Below, in pieces: positions 27,201 to 39,245 of a stretch of DNA of 64,000 bases. The stretch covers positions 1-64,000 of the forward strand of contig VXAZ01009675.1 of NCBI GenBank assembly GCA_013399875.1. Reading direction: 5' to 3'. Position numbers and translations under genes: made by a program. Numbering within the stretch: the stretch's first letter is position 1; each line of letters opens with the position of its first letter. Below the pieces are notes generated by a model. It made no database searches, had not been told where the DNA came from, and saw nothing but the letters and a program-made list of their open reading frames with translations. Origin of the DNA: Gymnorhina tibicen (lineage: Eukaryota > Chordata > Aves > Passeriformes > Artamidae).

Positions 27201-30132
27201 GGGTCCATGTCTTGATACAGATTCTATGAGCATCCAGCTGCTGCTACACTTTGCAGGAGAGTCTGTTTGCAATGACTGCAGAACAAAAGCTTGAGAGAAA
27301 TTGTTTATAGAATGTTTTAGCATGTAGCTCTCTTCAATACATGGAGTTACATCGCAGCACAAAAATTTGAGCCATAAAATCAAATGGACGGTCAAAAAAG
27401 TTTATTTTTTCCCCCAAATTCTAGTTTTAAATTTAGTTTGTGAGTGTTCTCATTTTGTGGTCCTAGACTAGCACATATGAGGAAGATTTCTGCTATTTGA
27501 AATTCTGGACTGCTGGATTTTCCCTTTTTATGAAAATGAAGTGTATGGAAAAAATCTAACCAAGATTTTCAACTGAAATTGCTTCCAAAAGGACACAGTT
27601 AGAAGTTAAGTGGTTCTGGCAACATTACACATTTTGGATGTACAGGGTGTCAAATGCAGGAGGGGAAAAAAAGGATAGAAAGTATAAGTATTCATTTTTA
27701 TGCAATATAAATCCTTTTCTATCTTTAGACATTTTAAAAGAGAGGGAAAGGAAGGAATGGAAGACTCACTTACTTTGCTCTTGTTCAAATCTTTATTGCT
27801 CCAATATAAATTACCAGTTATCTTTGTTTTCTCTTGCATTTAATCTTGTCTTATTTGAAGCACCACAAAATCTCTCCACCACTTTGGCAGACTTTAAAGG
27901 ATGAAATATAAAAATTCATTAAGAGGTCTAATTTTGTCAGATTAGTATTAAACATACATTATCTGAGCCAATCTAAGGCAGTGAATTCTGCTAAGGAAAG
28001 TCAGCTCTCTTTATAGAGAATATCTTTCCCCCTCCATTTGCCAGTTCCCAGCTCAGGTCTGATGCCCTAAAAGACTTGGAGTTGATTAGGGTAGGAAAAC
28101 AGAATTACAGTTTGATGCCTTCATCTGCTTATTCTCAAAGGCCCACAAACAGCAAATTAGACTTTTCTTTCTATTATGAACTCTGTGAGATTAATTTTCC
28201 TTGTCTTTTATTGCTTTTTTTTGTTTTAATTTTACCTGTAAACCTTTTTCATCTGGAGCAAAAGAGAACCTCCTAATTCCATTCTTTCACCCTGAACAGG
28301 ATCATATTCTAAACACATATGGAGAGAGGCATGTTAGTAATAAGAGAAGGAAATAAGGTCACCTGAGGCTGTTGAGAGACAGTCCAGAGGAGATTCAAAC
28401 TGAGAACTTTACTGATGATTTTGGAGAAGATTGGGTGATGAGAGTAGTGCAATGCAGAGTCTGATCTGGGTTGAGTGAAAAATACCAAAATGCTTAGGTC
28501 AGAGTTGCAAGGTACAGTGCTTCTAAATGTACATGAAGAGAAGGCTGCTGCCTTGCCTTTTCTCCCTGATCAACACATTCTTTGAGCCATATTGCATGAG
28601 AACACAAAAACTTTCCTAAAGGCTACCTGTATTTTTCATATATTTTTTAAGTTAATTCAGGAAAATGTATATTTTTAATGCATATGGTTGTAATTGTCTA
28701 GCAAAATGGTTTCAATCGAGAAACAATTGGCAGAGAATGCAGGAAAAAACTGGGAACAGAGAAGGCTCCAATAGAATTCCCAGAGGACAATATATTCAAT
28801 AATAGGAAGATTAACATGGGAGAATTAAAGGCACAAACTACAGTCAGAGCCTTTTTAAGTTCTGTTATCAGTTGTTCTAGGATCTAAATTATTTTGGAAA
28901 TTAATTTTATTTATTTATAAGCATGAGAACAATTGACAGTTTTAAATTATGGGTAGGTGTACGTCAGATTCTTGGCAAACAGGCAGAGCTTGAGCTCTTG
29001 GGTGGTGTTGGGGAGGGAGGGAGGAACACCGTCCTGAAAAGACCTCAGCACCACAAAAGTTCCATTTGCAGCCCATTTCCCTAAGCATTTTTTAATGTCT
29101 TTATACTCTCTTTTTCTAAACACCTGAGTTTCAAAGGCTGTGTTATATAGACTGGCTAGGTCAATGTGCTTTGCTCAGAAGGGCTTGTATGCTCTATTGT
29201 CTCTGCCACAAATTGTGGTAATTCTCTCTCTTGTTTTAGAAACCTTTTTCTTTATTTTTAATAGGATAACAGCGCTCTTTCCTTCTCTTTTTGTATGATT
29301 GTGTTACAGTTAACCCAATTCCACAAATAAACGTAGTCAAACAGAAACGACACAGTGTGCTAATCCAAATACTTGGGGATTGGACTGTCTCTCATTATTG
29401 ACAAAATTTTCATTACAAGGGGAATCCGGTTATGTTTTATTGTGAGAGACAGACTTGGAGAGGGCAGTAAGTGTTAGATAGTCTCCGCTTGTTTTCCAAC
29501 TGCAGTTCAGCTTAGGACATCACATGCACAGACAGTAAGCATCAAAACCAGGCACACAGAAAGAGCCCAATCTCAGCACAGATAAGTTTAAAATAATAAT
29601 ATAATAAAAAGAGCAAATAGAATTTTGCAGACATCTAACACAGAGTAGTTTACCCTGGCATGAACCTCGGTCAAATGATGAAATTATATTTGGCACTGCA
29701 CTCAGCAAAAATGACTGTACTGTAGCCTGTGTGGTTTATACATTTGCCTAGTGCTTTCCTTGGGACAAAGAATTTAGAGGCAGACAATGAAAAAAAAAAA
29801 ATGAGGTTTACTGTAATATAAATACACATACACATTGCTGCAGATGTTATTCATTGGCAAGTGCTTCTGCCCAATTATGTTCTGAGCTTCATAATATTTT
29901 AATGAGCTTTTACCCTAAATAGCAATGAAATGGAACAATAAAAATCTCTCAAAAAGTAAAACAGTTTAGGAAGAAGGGAAGGTCTGTAGGTATTTTCTTT
30001 TGGGGAGGGTTATCTTCAGGGAAAAAAACACATAACATACAGTGGAAACTATCAGGATTGAAATAATGTCTAAGTTTGGTAAAGCCAGATCAATTCTAAT
30101 ACATTAGAAGTCTGTAAAATTAAAGATTTGGG
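24268..30132. other. AT-rich unique sequence, no gene seen
   Basis: No recognisable gene or interspersed repeat. ORFs reach 129 codons (27006-27395 minus), but that translation resembles no family I know, and a second ORF lies on the opposite strand of the same bases. Confidence 0.5.
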
Positions 30133-30180
30133 TTATTTACTTGTTTATTTATTTGCTTGTTTATTTATTTAATTTTTTTA
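30133..30180. repeat. TTTA-rich microsatellite
   Basis: Imperfect tetranucleotide array of TTTA units with interspersed TTGT and TTGC variants, ending in a T run. It is a simple repeat with no sign of an adjacent element. Confidence 0.85.
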
Positions 30181-30782
30181 AAGTACATTTATGCTAAAGG
30201 AAAGTAAGGAATGCAAGAAAAGCTGCTTAGTGTAATTCAAGCTGGATTTGTTCCTTAATGCTGGTGAACCCATAATCGGCACCTTGACAGCAGTGTTGTT
30301 AATAATCTATGCCAATTAAAGTTTTTTAAAAAATAAACCATTTAGTATTTATTGTAAATGCCATGGTGATTTAAGCATTGTTATACACAGATTAAAAATA
30401 TTTGGGGATGCATGGTGAGGCAGCCAGTTTGAGTTATCTTCTCCCAAAAAAACCACTACAAAATACAAATCCAACTTGATTGGGAAAAATTCCAGCAAAA
30501 AATGGTGAAATCTAACCACTGTATTAATGCAAATTGTTTTAATTCTAAGGATCTGTAGAGAAGATCTCACCTGGATTTGGCACGCCACCACCTACCTCGG
30601 CAAATAAAATATAAAATAATGTCCATTTCTCCCACCCAAAGCAATCCAAATCCACTTGGATTTTATTTCAGCATATCCCCCGTTATGAACTGTTTTCACA
30701 GACTCCTGTGTAACTCTGTACCCCATAAATGTTGAGCACAGGAGATCTGCTTTCTGTTTGAGCCTGCTTGCTCCCAGTGGAT
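30181..30782. other. Unique sequence, no gene seen
   Basis: AT-rich at the left and becoming more GC-rich toward 30780. Two short minus-strand ORFs (30349-30591 and 30592-30786) show no recognisable similarity. Confidence 0.5.
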
Positions 30783-31019
30783 TCATGGGATTCTTGCAGT
30801 TGATTGCACTGAAAACCCTTTAAGCCCTTTCTTCTGCCAAGAGATGGGAAGAGCAGGCAGACAGCAGCAGGGTGAGCACAGCGTCTGTTTGAAACTGGTT
30901 CTTGCCAGCAACCCTCCCACCCCTGGCTCTCTGCTGGCTACAGGGGAAGGGACCTGAGCAATCCTCGCTGGGTGTCCGTGGGAGGAAGCAGACGGGCCCA
31001 TGACCTTTGTCTCCTGCAG

Positions 31020-31094
31020 CTGCTGGAAATGCTCATGGTGGTTGAACAGGGAATGAAATCCAAGCGGATTATTGTGATGCAAGACCATGACTGA
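31020..31094 (+). other. Weak terminal-exon candidate
   Basis: A pyrimidine-rich stretch ends in CTCCTGCAG at 31011-31019, a good splice-acceptor match. It is followed directly by 24 sense codons and a TGA. The peptide begins LLEMLMVVEQGM and ends in QDHD. The surrounding 300 bases are more GC-rich than the neighbourhood. I do not recognise the peptide, and an open stretch of this length after an acceptor-like site is not rare by chance. The minus strand also carries a 101-codon ORF over the same bases (30783-31088), so neither reading is privileged. Confidence 0.15.
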
Positions 31095-31102
31095 GATTAT
31101 TT

Positions 31103-32033
31103 TGATTGAGCTGGTTGAATCCTCAGTTTACCTTGGGATAATCCATGTCTCTCCTCCCAGTTTTGTCTACTCTGACTCTGCACCCAGTCAGAGAAAAGCA
31201 GCACTGATTGTACAGGGATCATGTGGTAAAATCCTCCCAACCTCTTATTTTCTGAAATTACGACTGACTTGACTGATGAGCAGGATTGTACTAATTTTGA
31301 TTTATACACTTTCAAACTTCCCAGTTTGAAAGTGAAGTTCACAAACTGCACATGGAATGCATAACTGGTGTAATAACTGGTGCAAAAACTCCTGAAGTCT
31401 GTCTTTCTACAGGGAAAAGTTTAGTATCTGCAGTTTCTTCCTTTCTATAGGACAGTTGAAAATACACTTAGATGCATAACAAAAAGGGAGAGATTTCCTG
31501 CACGGGAAGCTCTCTGACATACCTTATGTGCCATCAGGGAATCCAGATGTTCCAACACCTTTGGGTAATACTCATTCCAAAGATGGAGTATGGAATAATG
31601 GCCTGTCCTCTGCGTCCCACAGGGACGCACCTGAAAGGAAGATCTGGCCTGCTGTCATGAAAGGCCAGTAGGAGATGGGGGGAAAAAAAGCCCTAGGATG
31701 TCTACCATTTCTATAGATATAATTTGTACATTCCAAACACAGAATTTGACAAACTGGTTTTATTTGTTCATAAATCCCAACCCAAAGGCACAGGAGCATA
31801 TATATCCCGAACAACAAGGTCAGAATTTGATTAGCATGGAAGCCAAGGCTTGCCTATACATTACATCCAATATATTAATAGAGGAAGAGGAGGTGGATAA
31901 AGTGACTTGTAATAGAAGGTGTAGCAATGAAGAAGTAGAGATGTGGGAGAGAACAAAGATTGCTAGATTAAAATGGTTTTCAAGTGCTGTTTCTATTCAT
32001 TACTTTTTTTTTTATTCATTCACATCTTGAATA
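31103..32033. other. Unique sequence, no gene seen
   Basis: No recognisable element. It ends in an AT-rich segment that includes a T11 run near 32003-32013, just before the left target-site copy of the LTR. Confidence 0.55.
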
Positions 32034-32039
32034 AATGTT

Positions 32040-32564
32040 TGCCGTGGCACTATCTGTCCATCTGGCGAGGTGACCACAAGCGCCGGGCACCCGCCTGCAC
32101 GGGAGGGACAGACGGAGCCGCTCACGGGCTCGCAGCGGAGCTCCAGCACGGGTTCCCCTGACCCACCGGTGGTGAGGGTGCGCGGAGGAGGCGGAAAGAA
32201 GGCGGGGGGACTTCTGTGTGGGGAAACAGGAAAGGGTTTCATGAACGAGGCTGGGCGTGAAGAAGCAAGCGAATGACTGTGGCATGGGATTTTATATCCC
32301 TACAGAATGGGGGGGGGAGGTGGGAATATGAAACAGCCAATAATGCAGGGACATGGGGTTTGTATTAAGGCGGGAAAAGAGGTACAAAACCAATAGGGAA
32401 TAACATGGGAGGGGAGAAATAACATGGGCCAACGAGGGATTGAGGAACATAGAACTTTCTAGGGGGAGAACCAAATATAGGGAGGACGGGGAGAAGATGG
32501 CAGTGGCCAATTATGGGGATCCACTTGGTGCTGGCTGTGGCACCGGCCATGGCACACTGCAACA
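32040..32564 (-). mobile_element. Solo LTR of an endogenous retrovirus, minus strand
   Basis: A 525-bp block is bounded by TG at its left and CA at its right. It is flanked by identical 6-bp copies of AATGTT (32034-32039 and 32565-32570), the expected target-site duplication. Outside it the sequence is AT-rich; inside, one half is CpG-rich and the other carries promoter motifs. Read on the minus strand, it has three inverted CCAAT motifs (plus-strand CCAAT at 32517-32521, 32390-32394 and 32337-32341), then TATAAAA (plus-strand 32290-32296), then about 250 bases of GC-rich R/U5. That order sets the orientation. No AATAAA polyadenylation signal is evident. A 6-bp duplication fits class II (ERVK or alpha/betaretrovirus-like) elements. 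No internal retroviral sequence remains, so this is the product of LTR-LTR recombination. Confidence 0.85.
32290..32341 (-). promoter_or_regulatory. LTR core promoter: CCAAT plus TATA box
   Basis: On the minus strand an inverted CCAAT (ATTGG) is followed about 40 bases later by TATAAAA inside GGGATATAAAATCCC. This spacing is typical of a polymerase II promoter in an LTR U3. The predicted start site would be about 25-30 bases further on, near 32262. Whether it is active cannot be told from sequence alone. Confidence 0.6.
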
Positions 32565-32570
32565 AATGTT

Positions 32571-34895
32571 TGATTTTTTCCAGCTGAAATTCTGAGCTTT
32601 AAATTGTGAAATGCATTTTGAGGTGAAAACCAAAGTTAGATGAAATTCATCCAGCAAAAATTTCTGTAAATCAGTACAGAAAAGTACATGACTTTCAAAA
32701 GCTGAAATTAATCTTGGGGTCCACATCTTGGAACATTTTCATTCTGCCCATTAAACTGTTAAGTCATTTATAATACAAGTGCATTAAATACTTTGTGAGG
32801 AAGCTGAATTGAATGTGCAGTCTTTTTACAATATTCTCTGATGCTGAATTTTGATCAAAGAATTCAAAGACAGTCTTCCAGGAAGAACACTGTGGGCAGT
32901 ACAGATAGCTTCTCTTTTACTGGGCAATTACTTTTGGTGATGCATTTGAGAAAATCATATCTTAGCACATTTCTACTCTGAAGGCCGTTTCCACAAACAC
33001 AATGATATCAATGACCTACATGGACAAATGTGTGGCAAAAGAGCAAGAGTCAGCAGAGAAAAGTATAAAAGCTGCAGAGGGGAGGGGAATGACATGTTTC
33101 TTGTGAAGATGTGTCCTTCACTGAACCCTGTTAGCCCAGCTCAGGGAATTGTGGATGTATGACAGGTATGGGTGTAGTTCTTCACTAAGCAATGGAAATA
33201 ATGGAAAATGTTCCACCATGTGTGTGATGTTGCCATGTGCTTTAAGTATTTCAGACTGATTTTCCTCTTTATCTTCTGTTTCTTGTTTTCACTGAGTGCA
33301 ATATAGTGAATTCCATTCACAACCTTCAGGGGATGAAGCTGCTGTTTCTGCTATAAGGATGTTTTTCATTTGGTTTTCATTTACCTTTTTCCAATTTGAT
33401 ACGTTTTAAAACTGCCAACTATGGAAAACTACAGGGTGTTTATAGTAATAATGGAGAGCATAACAAGATGATTGCAATGAAATCTGCGTGCTGTCCTCCA
33501 CACCTTTTTCAAACTAGAAAAGTTTGGAAACAAATGGAAAATGGGGAGTCGGTTGTCAGAAATGAAATGGAGAAAAAAAATGAAATCAGCATAAATATCC
33601 ACCTTTGGATTGTACTCGGTGACAAAGAGACTAGATAATCACTACTTATTTTAATGTTTAACATTTTTTCAAAACATAATTTGTGAAGTTTTTCAGAAAG
33701 ACGGAAGACTTATAAAGCTCCTTTAATGGAAACTTTTACAAAAACTTCTTTGAATCTTGTAAGTCGACCTCAATAGAAGTGGCTTTAGATTTATCTACGT
33801 CAGGACTGAATTTATGGTACTTATGGTTTGTATTTATCGTAAGGCTCGTGCACTTTCTAGAATTATGCAAGTTTTAAATCTTTGGTAGAATACTGCATGC
33901 TCTCTCTTTCTCTCTCTGTCTCGGAAAGTATGTGTAGTATGATTCATAGTAGAGGCACACACTTGAGGAAGCTGTATTGCGTGACAGAATCAATTATCCT
34001 AACACAGCTACAAAAAACACTTACTTATTGAACTCACCTTCAGCTTGCCACTGTGTCATAAGTCCAAAGTCATGGATGTGCAGGGAAGAATTTTTGGCTT
34101 TTTTAAAAGGCACAGGAGAATAGTTGGACTACTACTCTGATTATGCTTTATATGTAGATTTATTGCCACGGATATTAATTAATGTTTCTAAGGTCCCTAC
34201 AAAGGATAGAAAGCTCTATTGAGTGTATAGAAAATATGTATTTCTCTTTTTTTAAAATGTTCTCCTTTGAAGATTGCAGGATCAGTCCCTACTGAACATT
34301 AAGCTGGTTGCCCTTGTGGATGACTAAGTACGAATTTATGACATCATAAAAATTATTGTGTAGATGGTGGACTCACCCTACTCCTTACTGTTATTTTTCC
34401 TCTGAAATGCAAACTGTCTAGATTTATTGTAATTGTTATTATTTTTATTAGTATTTTTATTGCTGAATTAATGAAATTTGAAGAGATATAACCAACTTAA
34501 ATGTATAAGCCAGTGCACACTGCCCTGATGATCCCAGTGTACAATGGTATGACAACAACTTCTCTGTAGCACAGAGCACTACTGCAATACAATAGTCATG
34601 AGGGAATCACTGACTTCCAAAACCAAAGACCCCTTCCCAGATCTTGGCTTGAATTTAGACATCACAATCCGCTGGGAAAAATACAGTTCTTTTCAATTTG
34701 TCCTCTTTAGAGCATATTGTGCCAGTTGTAATATCGCTTAAATAGTGATAATTTCTCTATGGCTCTACGGTAGAATCACAGCATTTAGACAAGAAAGCAA
34801 TGCTTTTTGGGGTAGAGATCATGTTATTTTATGTTTACAGTGAGTCCAGTATCTGTTACACCTTCTTAATATGAGTGGAGTACACATATTAAGCG
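32571..34895. other. AT-rich unique sequence, no gene seen
   Basis: No gene or interspersed repeat was recognised. A short TCTC-type pyrimidine microsatellite lies at 33900-33921. Confidence 0.55.
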
Positions 34896-35427
34896 ATCAC
34901 AGAACAATAGAATGGCTTGGATTAGAAGATCATTTGGCTCCAACCCCCCCTGACACGAGAAGGGATGCCACCTGCCAGGTTCCTGAGGGCTCCATCCAAC
35001 CTGGTCTGGAGCACTTCCAGGCATGGAACATCCACAACTTCTCTAGATGATTGGTTTCTGTGCCTCACTATACTCTAAGCAAAAAAATCCTTCCTGATAG
35101 CTTATCTAAATTTCTCCTCTTTAATTTAAACTGTCCCTCCTTGTCTTATCACTATCACCCCATGTAAGAAGTTGTCCTCCATCTTTTTTTATAAGCCCCC
35201 TTTAGCTACTGGCCACAATGAAGTCTCCTCAGAGCCTCGTCTTCTCCAGGCTGAACAACCCCAACTCTCTCAACCTGTCCCCATACGAGAGCTGCTCCAG
35301 CCCTCTGACCATCTTCATGGCCCTGTTCTAACATGTGCACAGCACTCCAGACCTACATCCAGAACTAAAGGTGAGGTCTCATGAGAGCTGAGTGGAGGGG
35401 GAGAATCTTGACCTACTGACCACGTTC
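34896..35427 (-). mobile_element. CR1 LINE 3' fragment, minus strand
   Basis: The plus strand shows the reverse complement of the CR1 3' region. It starts with an ATCACAGAACAATAGAATGG block and runs through the CTGGTCTGGAGCACTTCCAGGC and TCTCCAGGCTGAACAACCC blocks to AGGTGAGGTCTCATGAGAGC and GAGAATCTTGACCTACTGACCACG. About 530 bases of the element's 3' end are present. The left edge is the 3' terminus and the right edge is the 5' truncation point. An ORF of 70 codons inside it is only an accidental frame. Confidence 0.95.
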
Positions 35428-38400
35428 AAAGAGTAAGATGTGACGAAAGTTTGAATTCATGGTTGAGGAAGGATCATTCTCCCTTCCTTCTTCCTGCTCC
35501 ATGGCATACAAATCAATTTGTGTCTAATGCCAAAAGATGGAAATCCCACAACCCATTTTTCTTCATCCTACTCTTGGGTGAAAAAGAATTTACAGCAGTC
35601 TTTTCAAAGAAATTAAAACTCCACCTGCCCATTTAATAAGAGCAATTAAGGGAAAATTAGAGACTCAGTTTCTGTCCAGTCAACAATCAGTTTTGTTTTG
35701 CAAATAAGTGAGGAGATATATAATTTCTCAAGAGTCACCATTCTCCATTGGGTAGCATTTGCTGATTCAGTAGTAATTATCTTCTTGAGACAGCGTGGAT
35801 TTAAAAAATGCAACTAAAAGTTCAACATCAGAAAAGGAATTCTGTACTGTGGATTGCTTAGTGACAGAGGTATAAAAAACCATTTCATCCATAGCTTATG
35901 AAGGGAAAATCGTACAGAAATCTTTTTTACACTTGCTAGACCGAATGCCAAAAAACTTAATTATACCATTTTAATTCTTAGGGTGGTGTTTTTTTCAGCT
36001 TTACTATGTTTTATAAAGATTCATACTGTTCTTTAATATATGTGTCTATATTGTGGTAGATACCTAAATGATGAAATCTTCTTTTACATGAATGGTGTTT
36101 CTATTGAGATTTTACAAATGTTGTCTGTTTATGGAAGACTTATCCACTAAAACTATGGTTGTATTGTGCTTGCAAACTGGCATAAACAAAATAGTGGCTT
36201 TTAGGGCAAGTTCTTAATTTCACACTTTCAGAGTGAGGGGTTTGTCAGTGGTATTAGACAAGGAGTTATTTATCCTATTAATATGTTTGTGTTCATCTGA
36301 AACAGAACACATTACATTTTTACATGTCTTGTGGGACACATGTAAACTGCAGGCAGGAAGGCAAGAACGGTGAAGAAAGTATTTTCATCTGTACTTTGTG
36401 TTATCCATATAGAATATCTCAGAGGCATGGATTTGGCAGGAGATAAATGTTTATCAGCTGTATCGACCTCTTTTTGTAACTGCAAACAACTCACTGTAAA
36501 TTGAACTTTATTCAGTGAAAGAGAAATATTTTCTCTTCTATATACAAATTCAGTAGTTTAAGAAATCAGTCAGAAAGTGTTCCAATGTAAACAACATTAA
36601 ATGCAGCAATTATAAGAAAAGCACTGAAGTAATTTTCCCTTAACAGGGTGTGGGTGTGAAGAAGTAAACTTACTGTCTCATGGTTGTTGCAAGACTTGCT
36701 TCCATGCCAGTAAAGGTTTATTGTTGCTTATTATTAAATGCTTTTGAAATGGCAGTTTTAAAATGGTACACACACATGAATGGCAATGTTGTGATTGTGT
36801 TCTACTAAGACACTAAGATTTTCTTTCTCACAAAGAAAGTGGCCAAATGGGAGCAAGAAGCATGATCTGTCTTCTCAAGATCTCTGTAGACACACTCCAT
36901 CCTTAAAATGAAGTCATTGGTTGGATGTGGCAGTATGAAATAGGAGTGACTACAAAAGGAAAACATATCTGGAAATTAGGAGAACTTCCTCTAAAAAAAG
37001 GTGTAAATGCTCCATACAGAAGAAATCTAGAGTATAAACTGTATTCCATATTTCTACTACACATTCAATACAGGATGTATGCATCAGCGGTCATTTGACC
37101 TATGATTATGCAATCATGTCACTGAGCTGACACACCAGGCACGGCAAAAATACAATGTATTTGGTCACAAGAAACACTATAGCAATACAGTTTGAGTAGA
37201 TATTCCAGAAGGCATAGCACCACAAATGCACCCGCATCTGTGGACTACAACAAAGTAACACATTTGCCCTTTTTGGGGAATCATGTTTTTATAAGAGCTC
37301 GTGACAGCACATAAGTGCAGCCTCTTATTAGGAACTTTTCTCCTGCATAAATTCTGGGAAGTCTGAAATGGGAAGCTAAACTAAGCAAAGGCAGATTAGG
37401 TCATCCACACTTGGCAAGAGGAGCTGGAGCACAAACATGGCTCAGTTATGACAGCCTTTGGCTGAACATTTTCACTGCAGTTATTGTGAAGTGTTAATAC
37501 ATCTTGTAAGTTATAACATGGTCCTTCTGATTGTGACAGACTTGTGACAAAGAATCATGCTAGCATTTGGATAAACAAACATAAAGCATTCTTGGAAGGA
37601 GAAAATTGGTGGCTGAACCTCATTCAACCCTCTCTTCTCTGGAGTAACATTTTCAAAAATATTTCCTGCCTCTAGGAAATATAGATTGAGATTAATTTCA
37701 AAGTACTGCTGTCCAGATATTACTTTACTAAAATTCTACTGTTGCAGGTATCTAAATTGTCTCCAATAACCAATATTTTACCTAACAGTCCATTATAAAT
37801 TTAAGACTAAATTTGTTTGACTGCTGCCATATGAAAATCTCTGGCAAATATTTTAAAATCCCTTATGTGTCTATATGTTCTGCTCTTAATCTAAATGCTG
37901 AGCTGCTCATGTTGATACCAAGCAAAAAACCAACCCAAACAATATTCTGGTTGTATTTGTTATTATCAGAGGTCATGCTGAAATAACTTATCTTTTTCAA
38001 TTCCAGTATATAATTGTGGTATAAAATAAGCATAATGAAGTTAATAAAAGTAACGGTTACATGAAGCTAGAATTTGCTGAAGAGAATAAAAGAAGATACG
38101 GTCATTGTCCAAAGAAAATGACTGGAATGAATCTCAAGGAAGAGAGTTGAATCAATTTATTTAATATAGTTTGGAAACCTAAGAAGAAGCTGACACACAA
38201 TGACAATATTTTTAGTACATAAATGGTTTTACAAAAAAGGCTGTCATCAGTTGCTTTCTGTGGCTACCAGTATATATTTTTTTTTGGGGGGGGGGAGGGG
38301 ATTTGAGAAAGGGTGGGTTGAAAATTAGCATGGATTAAAGTAAAAGCTTTCTTAAATATGAAGAGATGAACAAAACAGGATATATATAGAAGCTGTAAAA

Positions 38401-38713
38401 CATACTGTATTTTAAGGGTTAGTTGAATAACCACCTGTTGATAATGTCCTCAAAGTAGATATTCTGCTTGTGAAAGGAGCTGGTCCTAAAGGTTTTGTGG
38501 TGGTTTTATAATCATGGCTGTCACAATTTCTACAGCTATTCAAACTTCTGATTTTGATCTTCTTGTCCATGCTTGTGGTGTTATTCAAAACTGCAGAAAC
38601 TGTTTGGATGAAGAAGGAATTTTGGGAGTCTCTTGTAATTCATTGTCCTTGGACTCAGATAGATTTCCACATATCTTAAAGAAGAAAAAAACAAAAAATA
38701 AGAACTAGTTTTC
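35428..38713. other. AT-rich unique sequence, no gene seen
   Basis: No recognisable gene. A short T-then-G homopolymer block (T9 G10 A G4) occurs at 38277-38300. The last six bases, GTTTTC at 38708-38713, are the left target-site copy of the adjoining LTR. Confidence 0.55.
38277..38300. repeat. Poly-T / poly-G block
   Basis: Nine T followed directly by ten G, one A and four G. It is low-complexity sequence and prone to sequencing length errors. Confidence 0.9.
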
Positions 38714-39093
38714 TGTGGGAAACACAAGAAAAGGTAGAAAGATTCTTAAGGGTGAGAAATAAAAGCAAGTTTCAGAAATAAAACGGAAGAGTTTAGGATT
38801 AGCTTTGGCTGTGAAAACTTGAAGAAGATACAATTATACATCAAGCAAGGACATTAAAACAATGGTTAGAGTTTCTGGGTTTGGCTGAGATAGCTTTTAG
38901 AGTTGCAAAAATATGTTTAACAAGATAGATAAGGTTAAGCTTAATAATGGAATACTGTGCATTGTTCTATAAGGTACAAACAAGCAAGTATTGTGTATAA
39001 CAGGTGTACGTGCGCTAACGAGGATTGGTTAAAGACAGTTGTCTGTAACTTTTAAAAGTACGCTATTGGCTGAAAAGCTTTTAAGAATGCTCT

Positions 39094-39117
39094 GTATTCC
39101 GGAAATCTCCGGAATAC
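39094..39117 (+). other. Perfect 10-bp hairpin in the LTR
   Basis: GTATTCCGGA at 39094-39103 and TCCGGAATAC at 39108-39117 are exact reverse complements with a 4-base AATC loop. It lies between the TATA-like site and the AATAAA, near the expected transcript start, so it could fold in the R region of the RNA. Its role is inferred only from position. Confidence 0.85.
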
Positions 39118-39180
39118 CTTTGACAACGCAAGCTTGTATCATCTCCTGTGTCTCAACTCTGTATGTGAGACTGATAAAAT

Positions 39181-39186
39181 AATAAA
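39181..39186 (+). promoter_or_regulatory. LTR polyadenylation signal AATAAA
   Basis: AATAAA within GATAAAATAATAAAAAAGCTCC, 53 bases before the LTR's 3' end. It is the expected R-region signal and supports the plus orientation. Confidence 0.7.
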
Positions 39187-39245
39187 AAAGCTCCTGGAGT
39201 GTCTGTCCTGGCTCCCCGTCCTGTTTGGACCCACCAACAGTTTTC

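Larger units (their letters stand above)
38714..39239 (+). mobile_element. Solo LTR of an endogenous retrovirus, plus strand
   Basis: A 526-bp block starts TGTGGG and ends CCAACA, so its termini form a near-perfect short inverted repeat (TGTGGG against TGTTGG). It is flanked by identical GTTTTC copies at 38708-38713 and 39240-39245. Inside, two inverted CCAAT motifs (ATTGG at 39024-39028 and 39065-39069) precede a TTTTAAG TATA-like site near 39079. An AATAAA lies at 39181-39186 and a short CT-rich U5 follows, so the orientation is plus. A 6-bp duplication points to a class II avian ERV. There is no internal sequence, so this is a solo LTR. Confidence 0.88.

Noticed and set aside
27006..27395. 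129-codon minus-strand ORF.
   Set aside because: No similarity recognised, another ORF lies on the opposite strand, and there are no splice or start signals that favour it.
32012..32285. Several overlapping Arg/Pro-rich ORFs of up to 89 codons on both strands.
   Set aside because: They fall in the GC-rich R/U5 half of the solo LTR and are accidental frames.
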